A stretch of 64,000 nucleotides of DNA from DASWOJ01 sp964250755. GTDB lineage: Bacteria; Pseudomonadota; Alphaproteobacteria; Acetobacterales; Acetobacteraceae. The first letter of the stretch is position 1; each line of letters begins with the position of its first letter. The notes beneath the pieces were generated by a model, which had not been told where the DNA came from, did not search any database, and worked only from the letters and a program-made list of their open reading frames with translations. The DNA is taken from positions 1 to 64,000 of the forward strand of contig CAXUHB010000002.1 of the NCBI GenBank assembly GCA_964250755.1, read 5' to 3'. Shown here in pieces: positions 17,082 to 22,989 of this stretch. A program made the position numbers and the translations under genes.

Positions 17082-17293
17082 TGACCGACGTTCCGTTCCG
17101 CTACGAGGTCGCTACGCTGTCCCTAGAGGACGGCGGCGGGTTCTTGGCCTACGCGCCCGACCTCCCCGGCTGCATGTCGGATGGCGAGACGGTGGAAGAA
17201 GCCGTGGCAAACCTCCAGGATGCGACGGCGGGGTGGATTGCAGAGGCGCAGCGCGTCGGGATGAACACGCCGGGTGTGAGGGCGATGGCTTAG
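17078..17293 (+). CDS. HicB-like antitoxin
   Basis: A 71-residue protein with the HicB/RNase-H-like fold signature: FRYEVATLSLEDGGGFLAYA, then PDLPGCMSDGETVEEAVANL and DATAGWIAEAQRVGM. It lacks a C-terminal DNA-binding domain, so it is a short HicB. No HicA toxin (a dsRBD-like protein of about 60 residues) lies beside it, so it is a solitary antitoxin or serves the coupled upstream gene. Confidence 0.75.
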   Translation: MMTDVPFRYEVATLSLEDGGGFLAYAPDLPGCMSDGETVEEAVANLQDATAGWIAEAQRVGMNTPGVRAMA

Positions 17294-17623
17294 GCGGACG
17301 GGGGAGGCCGCCGAGGTATGGAAGCGCACAGCCCTAACCCCAGGCCGCGTCACCCGCCAGTCCTTCACGGCAGCGCCCGCCTCGGACAGTTAGACGCGCC
17401 AACCACCCGTCTCCGAACGTCGCGAACGGCGACACCCGCCAGTAGAGCGCCTCTTGCAGCGTAGCCAGCCGGTCCAGCACGTCGCTGAGGTCCAAGGCCA
17501 GTGCTGGCCGATGCCGAGGGGCATCCTGCAAACCGGCACGGATGCGGGACGTTGAGCGAGACAGGCCCGAGCCGTCACTAGAACCAGCCCAGTCCGCGTG
17601 GCGGCGTCCCTGGGCCCCACGCC
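17294..17623. other. Gene-free stretch with possible eroded minus-strand remnant
   Basis: No intact gene is seen in these 330 bases. Reading the minus strand from about 17531 gives ALALDLSDVLDRLATLQEAL and WRVSPFATFGDGWLARLTV, which looks protein-like but has no clear start and runs into non-protein sequence. It may be the broken end of a gene disrupted when the IS1595 remnant arrived. Confidence 0.35.
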
Positions 17624-18073
17624 GTGTCCAGCGTCAGCTCGGCGGGCAGCGCTGCCCGCAGCTTCCATGTGGACGGCACCAAGGCGTCCGACCTGCTGCC
17701 GATCATCAGGGCGAACGTGCTGCTCGGCACCCGGGTGATGACGGATAAGGCCTGGCAGTATGCCAGCCTGGACAAGCACTTTGCGGAACATGGCTTTACG
17801 AGCCACGGCCAGGGAGAGTACGTTGTGGGCGACGTTCACACCAACACGGTTGAGGGCCTCTACAGCGTGTTCAAGTGCGGCATGAAGGGCAGCTACCAGC
17901 ACTGCTCCGAGCGGCACCTGCACCGCTACGTGGCGGAGTTCGATATCCGTTACAGCAACCGGGCCAAGCTGGGCGTGGATGACAAGGCTCGGACTCTCAC
18001 GGCGCTGCGCGGGATCGTGGGCAAGAGGCTGACCTGCCGGAATTCGTCACCGAGCCCCGGCCATATCGTGTGA
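17624..18073 (+). pseudogene. IS1595-family transposase remnant (C-terminal part)
   Basis: SFHVDGTKASDLLPIIRANV, TRVMTDKAWQY (second catalytic Asp) and HTNTVEGLYSVFKCGMKGSY followed by HRYVAEFDIRYSNRAK are the C-terminal half of an ISXO2/IS1595 DDE transposase. The N-terminal zinc finger and first Asp are missing, and no terminal inverted repeats are evident. The remnant overlaps the start of the next operon by four bases, so the insertion may have supplied or removed upstream signals. Confidence 0.75.
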
Positions 18074-18762
18074 TGAGCCCTGCGCCCGATCTTATGGGAA
18101 GTGGCATCTACACCGTCGCGCAGGCGGCGTATCTTGTTGGCGTATCAGAACGGAAGATCCGTGGCTGGATCGCAGGCTACCCCCGCCGGCGGGCATCTCC
18201 TATTATTGAGAACGACCTTGGTTGGAGTGGTGGGCGTCTCGCCTTCAGTTTTCGGAACTTGATGGAGATGCGCTTCATCGCGCTTTTTGAGAAGGAAGGA
18301 GTGTCTTTCAACCATATCCGGTCCATCATGCAAGAGGTGAAAATCGTCACGAAACATCCGCATCCGTTCGCCACAAGCATCGTGTTCAAGACCGATGGCC
18401 GCAAGATCGTGGGCAACGTGGTGAGCAAGACTTTGGGCGATGCGCTGTACGATCTGCGCTCCAAGAACTTGGAGATGAGCGATCTTGTCTGGATGAGCTT
18501 GAAAAGCGACGTGCAATACGACTTCAATGGCGAGGCAAGCTTCTGGTATCCGCGCCGTATGCTTGCCCCGAACGTGATTGTGCATCCGAAGTTTGCCTTT
18601 GGCCGACCCATCCTGCGCCGATCCTTCATACCTACGCGCACCATTGCCGATGCGGCTGTAGCCGAGGGCAGCGCCGCCGCCGCCGCCGATTGGTTTGAGG
18701 TGCCGTTAGGGCAGGTCCGCGAGGCGATAAAGTTCGAAACCGATTTGCGTAAGGCCGCGTGA
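18070..18762 (+). CDS. DUF433 (VapB45-like) antitoxin with MerR-type HTH
   Basis: A 230-residue protein. The N-terminus YTVAQAAYLVGVSERKIRGW is a MerR-like helix-turn-helix. The C-terminus has the DUF433 pattern VIVHPKFAFGRPILRRSFIP, then TRTIADAAVAEG and WFEVPLGQVREAIKFE. This pairing is typical of VapB45-like antitoxins that partner PIN-like toxins of the DUF5615/VapC45 type. The next gene starts within its stop codon region (GTGA), so the two are coupled. Composition is less GC-rich than the host genes, which suggests transfer. Confidence 0.8.
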   Translation: MMSPAPDLMGSGIYTVAQAAYLVGVSERKIRGWIAGYPRRRASPIIENDLGWSGGRLAFSFRNLMEMRFIALFEKEGVSFNHIRSIMQEVKIVTKHPHPFATSIVFKTDGRKIVGNVVSKTLGDALYDLRSKNLEMSDLVWMSLKSDVQYDFNGEASFWYPRRMLAPNVIVHPKFAFGRPILRRSFIPTRTIADAAVAEGSAAAAADWFEVPLGQVREAIKFETDLRKAA

Positions 18763-19364
18763 AGATCGCGTTTGACGAGAACATGCCCATGGCAATGCTT
18801 CGGACATTCCAGAGCCTTGCCAAAGAGAAGCGATTCCAGCGAGTCCTAGACTGCGGCGCGGTTGTGAGTGCGAAGGATTACACGCCGCTTATCACCGACA
18901 AGGACTACGTGCGGAAAAGCGATGTTCCCTGGATGCGCCGCTACAAGGAAGATGGTGGGCGCGTAATCATATCTGGCGACGTAAACATGCCTGACGTTCC
19001 GCATCAACTCTTGGCGATACGCGAGTTGGGTATGGTGATTTTCTTCTTTCCTGCACAATGGAATGGATGGAGCTTCTATTATAAATCTGCCCTTCTTCTC
19101 GTTTGGTGGGAAAGGATTATAGCCAAGGCCAAGACTGCCGAACCAGGGGAAATGTATCATATCTCCAAATCCTGGAACGAGAATGAGGCGCTTCGCGTCA
19201 TCGGTCAGCCTGGTCCAATCACGCCACAAGAAGGTAAGGCTACGCCTCTGTCTCAATCAACCAAGGCGCGGACGCGGCGGAGTGTCCAGCCGAAGGAACT
19301 CGCAACCAGCAACACGTTGCTGGACCTCATGGAAGCAGCGAAGCAAGCGAAGGATGTGGCATGA
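18759..19364 (+). CDS. VapC45-like PIN domain protein
   Basis: A 201-residue protein starting at GTG. The N-terminus MKIAFDENMPMAML holds the acidic FDEN motif (Asp6, Glu7) of DUF5615/PIN_8 proteins; Asp55 in SDVPWM and Asp74 in RVIISGDVNM are further metal-binding candidates. It is therefore a probable ribonuclease toxin. It is longer than usual (about 110-130 residues): beyond residue 120 it has FPAQWNGWSFYYKSALLLVW and a Thr/Arg-rich tail ending SNTLLDLMEAAKQAKDVA. The stop overlaps the next ATG. Confidence 0.75.
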   Translation: MKIAFDENMPMAMLRTFQSLAKEKRFQRVLDCGAVVSAKDYTPLITDKDYVRKSDVPWMRRYKEDGGRVIISGDVNMPDVPHQLLAIRELGMVIFFFPAQWNGWSFYYKSALLLVWWERIIAKAKTAEPGEMYHISKSWNENEALRVIGQPGPITPQEGKATPLSQSTKARTRRSVQPKELATSNTLLDLMEAAKQAKDVA

Positions 19365-19525
19365 ACGACCGCACGGACGCACCTAGTCAAGCTACCAGCT
19401 TCACAGAAGCCGCCCGCCAGCTAGACGCGGATGAGGACGAAGCCGCCTTCAAGGCCAAGCTGGCGCACATCGCGCGGCAGAAGCCGAAGGGAGAGGTGCC
19501 GGAGCCGCCGAAGAGCGACAAATGA
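19361..19525 (+). CDS. Small acidic protein of four-gene operon
   Basis: A 54-residue protein starting MNDRTDAPSQATSFTEAARQ, with an acidic LDADEDEAAFKAKLAHIARQ helix and a Pro/Lys-rich end. It starts inside the PIN gene's stop (ATGA) and its stop overlaps the next start (ATGA). Short helical proteins of this type often accompany toxin genes as a third component. I do not recognise a family. Confidence 0.65.
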   Translation: MNDRTDAPSQATSFTEAARQLDADEDEAAFKAKLAHIARQKPKGEVPEPPKSDK

Positions 19526-19734
19526 GTTACGCTGCGCTTGCCTGTGGAGTCATCCTAGGGGCGATCAGCCTTGTTGTTCTTGTAGTCCGATTCAGAGTGG
19601 CTTTCCGTGTGGAAGCGCGTCGTGCTCAAGGAGAGTTGGCCCCAGATTGGGTACGACCGGCCCTAGTTACCTGCTTGTGGATCGGTGCCTTGATGATAGC
19701 GATACGTTTGACGCGTGTAGGCCTAAATTCCTAG
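19522..19734 (+). CDS. Small two-helix membrane protein of four-gene operon
   Basis: A 70-residue protein with two hydrophobic segments, ALACGVILGAISLVVLVVRF (near the start) and VTCLWIGALMIAIRLTRVGL (near the end), linked by a charged loop. It overlaps the upstream small gene by four bases and closes the operon. The next gene is the convergent holin-like gene 70 bases on. A membrane partner is unusual for a VapBC45-type pair. Confidence 0.65.
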   Translation: MSYAALACGVILGAISLVVLVVRFRVAFRVEARRAQGELAPDWVRPALVTCLWIGALMIAIRLTRVGLNS

Positions 19735-19803
19735 GCTGCCAACCGTGTTTGTGAAGTGCATAATCGCCCAGAGAAAGAGGGTGGGCGAGAGATCAGCCCG
19801 CCA

Positions 19804-20268
19804 TCACACCGCCGCCCGCAACGGCGGCAAATCCGCCGCCACCGGCACGAACGGCTCATCGACCACCGGCGCTGGCACAACCGCCGGGACAGCGGCCGCC
19901 CCCGGCACAACGTCCGCCACTGGCACGGGCGGCAGCGCGCCGAGCTGGCCGAGCACGATGCCCGCGACCTTCTCGACCGTCGCACCCACCTGCGGCCCGG
20001 TGCTGTCGAACTCCTGCAGGATCGCCTTGGACGCCTGCGCCACCATCGCGGCCTTCACCGCTTGGGCGTCCAGGCCCGGCGGCAGGGCGCGCAGTGCTTC
20101 CTGTATCTGCCCCGCTTTGTTGGCGCAGGCGGAGGTTATCATCGCCAGGCGGTCCCGGTGGTTGGCAACCGCCCAGCGGTTCACCGCCCTCAGCGCCACG
20201 GTGCCGGCGGCGGCGGCCAGCATCGCCAGGGTGATCCAGTCGGTCAGGCTCAGGGCTGTCATCGTCAT
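19804..20268 (-). CDS. Phage holin-like protein
   Basis: A 154-residue protein with one N-terminal membrane segment (LSLTDWITLAMLAAAAGTVA), an amphipathic central part with QIQEALRALPPGLDAQ and a Pro/Val/Ala-rich C-terminal tail. Next to the endolysin and last in the leftward late operon, this is the position and shape of an LLH-family phage holin, which would make membrane lesions that release the endolysin. Family homology is inferred from context. Confidence 0.65.
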   Translation of the reverse strand: MTMTALSLTDWITLAMLAAAAGTVALRAVNRWAVANHRDRLAMITSACANKAGQIQEALRALPPGLDAQAVKAAMVAQASKAILQEFDSTGPQVGATVEKVAGIVLGQLGALPPVPVADVVPGAAAVPAVVPAPVVDEPFVPVAADLPPLRAAV

Positions 20269-20271
20269 CTC

Positions 20272-20859
20272 CTATGCGGCCCGCGCCGCAGTTGAGGGTT
20301 CGTTCGCAGGCCAGGCCGCGGCCATGTCCGCCATGCGGACCAGCCGACGCGCCCAGCCCAGGCCATAGGTCTGCCAGGTCGCCAGGGCGGCCATGAACTC
20401 CAGCCGCTGCGCCTGGAACTCGATGCGGAGCGCCCGCACGCGGTCCGGCGACCCGTTGCCCAGTGCGCGGGACAGCGCCGCCGCGGTGCCGGGGCCGAAC
20501 GCGCCGTCCGCCTTGGCCCCGATGGCGAGCTGCAGGAACCCGACCGCGCGCTTCACGCCGTTGTTCACCGCAGCGTCGAACATCAGCAGCGCCAGCCCAT
20601 CCGGCATCAGGTCGCACCGGGCCGCCAGCCAGTAGGAGGCGAGGTAGATGTCGGCGGCTTGCGCCTGCGTGAGGTTGGCGATGTCCAGCGTCGGATAGGC
20701 CGCCGCCGAGATGCCCCAGCGCGTGCCGACCAGGCGTCCCTTGCCGACCGCGCCCCCGGTCCAGTTGCCGCTGTCCCGCGCGTCGTTGGTGAAGCCGCCT
20801 TCGTTGCCCAGCAGCGCCGCGAACGCCAGCAGGAAGGTGGCGTGCTGCGCGGGCGTCAC
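20272..20859 (-). CDS. Phage endolysin, GH108 N-acetylmuramidase
   Basis: A 195-residue lysozyme. Glu20 in LLGNEGGFTNDARDSGNWTG is the catalytic acid of the GH108 family, followed by GTRWGISAAAYPTLDIANLT and the PG_binding_3 part (DAAVNNGVKRAVGFLQLAIG) with AKADGAFGPGT. GTG at 20859 is chosen because it overlaps the upstream stop as GTGA. It cuts the glycan strand of the host wall at lysis. Confidence 0.9.
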   Translation of the reverse strand: MTPAQHATFLLAFAALLGNEGGFTNDARDSGNWTGGAVGKGRLVGTRWGISAAAYPTLDIANLTQAQAADIYLASYWLAARCDLMPDGLALLMFDAAVNNGVKRAVGFLQLAIGAKADGAFGPGTAAALSRALGNGSPDRVRALRIEFQAQRLEFMAALATWQTYGLGWARRLVRMADMAAAWPANEPSTAARAA

Positions 20860-21110
20860 GCCGCCTGCTCCCACGCCACGGCCCGGGTCCGCTGCCGCCA
20901 GCGGTGCCAGCCGGCCAGGCTCACCGCCGCCTCCCGCCCGTCCGCCCGGTAGATGACGTTCGCCGGCCCGGCGCCCAGCACCTCCCGCGCCGGGATGGCC
21001 GGGTCGCGCGGGTGCCAGACGGTGCCGAGGGGTGGCGGCTTGGGCGGCGGGAACACGCGGTAGCCGGCGGACCGCAGGCCCCGGATCGCCACGGATTGCA
21101 CGAGGTTCAT
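20856..21110 (-). CDS. Small phage protein upstream of endolysin
   Basis: An 84-residue protein, MNLVQSVAIRGLRSAGYRVF followed by a Pro-rich stretch and a Trp/Arg-rich end (GWHRWRQRTRAVAWEQAA). It has no signal peptide and no known family. Coupling to the endolysin start suggests a role in lysis control, but nothing else supports that. Confidence 0.6.
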   Translation of the reverse strand: MNLVQSVAIRGLRSAGYRVFPPPKPPPLGTVWHPRDPAIPAREVLGAGPANVIYRADGREAAVSLAGWHRWRQRTRAVAWEQAA

Positions 21111-21129
21111 GGCAGGCTCCTATGGATGT

Positions 21130-21232
21130 TGCGGAGGGGCGGGGTGTGGCGCAGCAATTTGTCTTACAATCTGCTTGCAATGAATTGTAGAACGTGGCAA
21201 AGTCATCTTGTGTGATGAGAGGAACCCACACG
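21130..21232 (+). promoter_or_regulatory. Promoter/operator region of the plus-strand moron
   Basis: This stretch is AT-rich in a GC-rich setting. It holds related short sequences CTTACAAT, CTTGCAAT and ATTGTAGA; the first and last form an imperfect inverted repeat. This looks like an operator region for the XRE-type regulator that follows, which may autoregulate. The reading is by eye only. Confidence 0.45.
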
Positions 21233-21823
21233 ATGACAAACACCCTATCTACCCGCCTTAAGGAGGCTCGAATGCAAGCAGGTATGTCCCAATCAGAAGT
21301 GGCGCGGATCGTTGGCGTCACACCACAGGCAATCCAACAACTTGAAAGTGGTGCCGCAGGTCAATCCAAGCACTTACTAGCCATTGCGGACGCCGTTGGC
21401 GTTACGCCAGACTGGCTCGGCGGCAAGGAGACGATTGCCGCTAGGCCAGCACCGCCCCCGGCTGGGGTGGAGGTAAACGCCTATCTGCGAACCGTGATGG
21501 ATCAGCGGCGGCAGGAGAAAGGTCTGCCCTTGGCAGCCCTGGCAGCCAAGGTGGCCATGCCGCAGAGCGCCCTCCGTGATTTCTTCACTGGTCAGGTCGG
21601 CACCTTGGCAATTCGGAAACTTGCCGCACTGGCCCACGCTCTTGATCTTGATCTGTCCGAGGTTCTGAGCGGCAGAGCAGAGGTGAAGGCATTCACGCCC
21701 GGCTCGTGGGAGGTAGCTGAATGCCTTGCCTCTAATCGAGAGGCCCGCGACGCCCTGCTCACGACCGGCTGGGAACCGTTCGCCGTAGTGGGGGAGACGA
21801 TGTGGCTGAAGCGGGCGGCGTGA
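21233..21823 (+). CDS. XRE-family transcriptional regulator
   Basis: A 196-residue protein. The N-terminal HTH_3 is clear (LSTRLKEARMQAGMSQSEVA, RIVGVTPQAIQQLESG). A second, less exact HTH-like unit may lie at about residues 83-150 (EKGLPLAALAAKVAMPQSAL). ATG at 21233 is supported by AGGAA upstream. It is on the plus strand inside the leftward lysis region, with its own promoter region and a terminator downstream: a moron arrangement. It may repress itself or affect phage or host genes. Confidence 0.8.
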   Translation: MTNTLSTRLKEARMQAGMSQSEVARIVGVTPQAIQQLESGAAGQSKHLLAIADAVGVTPDWLGGKETIAARPAPPPAGVEVNAYLRTVMDQRRQEKGLPLAALAAKVAMPQSALRDFFTGQVGTLAIRKLAALAHALDLDLSEVLSGRAEVKAFTPGSWEVAECLASNREARDALLTTGWEPFAVVGETMWLKRAA

Positions 21824-22011
21824 TGTCCCTGCCGTCCCTCGCAAAGGCTGACGGCACCTGTCGCGACTGCCGCTGGTGGGAGCCGCGATCCGTTAATCAG
21901 GGGGATTGCGGCCTGTGCTGCGGTCCTGGGGGCAACTACGATTACCCCGGCCCCTGGCATACGACGGCTGAGGATACCTGCGTCCTCTGGACGATTGGGC
22001 AAAACCAGTAG
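21823..22011 (+). CDS. Small cysteine-rich protein
   Basis: A 62-residue protein coupled to the XRE gene by a TGATG overlap. It has C-x2-C (CRDCRWWEP), then GDCGLCCGPGG and a final TCVLW: six cysteines, likely to bind zinc or an iron-sulfur centre. I know no named family. It ends 14 bases before a strong hairpin. Confidence 0.65.
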   Translation: MSLPSLAKADGTCRDCRWWEPRSVNQGDCGLCCGPGGNYDYPGPWHTTAEDTCVLWTIGQNQ

Positions 22012-22024
22012 GGCAATGCCCTTA

Positions 22025-22059
22025 AAGGACTGCCGGGCGCACGCCGTCCGGCAGTCCTT
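22025..22059. terminator. Bidirectional terminator between moron and leftward late operon
   Basis: A perfect 12-bp stem, AAGGACTGCCGG / CCGGCAGTCCTT, with an 11-base loop. On the plus strand it is followed by CTCTC. It lies between converging genes ending at 22011 and 22063, so it may stop both transcripts. If so, leftward reads into the endolysin must reach it by antitermination or another promoter. Confidence 0.7.
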
Positions 22060-22062
22060 CTC

Positions 22063-22593
22063 TCACGGCCGCATATCCGGGCGCAGCACGATATTCGGCA
22101 TGCGCAGCGCGCCCTCCTCCTGCGTGACGATCCGCACCGGCACGTCCGGCGTCTCGCGCACGACCGTGCTGCTGATGGCCGGGAACCAGCCGCAATCGCG
22201 CATGGACTTCGCGCGGTAGAACCAATCCCCCGGCTCTATGTCGGACGGCAGCGCCAGGGACAGCACGTAGCGCTGGCCTATGCCCACGTCGCCCACCGGG
22301 ACCGGCGGCCCTTGCAGCGACACGATGTAGGGGATCGGCCGTTCGCCGCCGCCGGGATCGGGCACCCAGCGCCAGAGGTAGCGCGAGGTGACGGTGGGGC
22401 ACTCCCGCCTCTTGTCGGCGGCGATCAGCAGCTCCAGCCGCCCGCCCCGCACCGCCAGCCCGTCCGTCTCGTGCAGGTCGCGGATCACGACCGGCGGCTG
22501 GTTCGTGAACCACACTGCGCCGACCGTGCCGACAGCCAGCCCGAACACCACCATTGCCGCGCCGGACAGCGCGCGCTGAACGAAGGGCGTCAT
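22063..22593 (-). CDS. Phage membrane-anchored protein of unknown function
   Basis: A 176-residue protein with one N-terminal anchor (LSGAAMVVFGLAVGTVGAVW) and a periplasmic domain with several Cys (RRECPTVTSRYLWRW, SMRDCGWFPA). It could be a spanin-like or superinfection-related envelope protein; the position between tail fibres and endolysin fits the lysis cassette. It overlaps the next upstream gene by four bases. Confidence 0.65.
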   Translation of the reverse strand: MTPFVQRALSGAAMVVFGLAVGTVGAVWFTNQPPVVIRDLHETDGLAVRGGRLELLIAADKRRECPTVTSRYLWRWVPDPGGGERPIPYIVSLQGPPVPVGDVGIGQRYVLSLALPSDIEPGDWFYRAKSMRDCGWFPAISSTVVRETPDVPVRIVTQEEGALRMPNIVLRPDMRP

Positions 22594-22877
22594 GACTTGA
22601 TCCCCAACCGATAGAGCACGTAGGCGAACAGCAGCCCGAGCAGGAACGTGACCGTTTTCTCGATTGCCGCCTTCCGGATGTCGCCAGGGCGGGCTGCGGC
22701 CTGGGTGCGCGCCAGCCTGGCCTGCTCCTCGGCCCCCTCCCGCATCCCGCGCAGGAAGGTCAGGTCCCGCCCGAGCGCCCGCATCTCGTCGCGGTCGGTC
22801 ACGTCAATGCCCATGCGCTCGAACAGCTTGCTGACCGCGGCCTCGGCCACGCGGGAGAGGTCGGAGTCAGTGACCAC
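22590..22877 (-). CDS. Small phage protein with C-terminal membrane helix
   Basis: A 95-residue protein starting at GTG. A charged helical N-terminus (VAEAAVSKLFERMGIDVTDR) is followed by a C-terminal helix TVTFLLGLLFAYVLYRLG. This layout is common for accessory holin or spanin partners in phages. The family is not recognised. Confidence 0.65.
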   Translation of the reverse strand: MVTDSDLSRVAEAAVSKLFERMGIDVTDRDEMRALGRDLTFLRGMREGAEEQARLARTQAAARPGDIRKAAIEKTVTFLLGLLFAYVLYRLGIKS

Positions 22878-22989
22878 ACGGATGCTCCTCGCGTCGGAGT
22901 TTATGCAGCACCGTCCACCCCAGCCGCGGCAGGTCCTGGCGGTCGCGGCGCTCCCGGATGGCGCGGGAGGCGTCGTGGAGGGCGGTCAT
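22867..22989 (-). CDS. Tiny phage ORF overlapping tailspike stop
   Basis: A 40-codon frame, MTALHDASRAIRERRDRQDL... ending EEHPCGH. ATG overlaps the upstream tailspike stop (ATGA) and its end overlaps the next GTG start. It is basic and Arg-rich. The tight overlaps at both ends support it as a translated small gene. Confidence 0.5.
   Translation of the reverse strand: MTALHDASRAIRERRDRQDLPRLGWTVLHKLRREEHPCGH

Noticed and set aside
20272..21321. Longer endolysin reading frame starting near 21321
   Set aside because: The upstream part overlaps the moron promoter and the 84-residue gene and reads as noise; GTG at 20859 is coupled to the previous stop.
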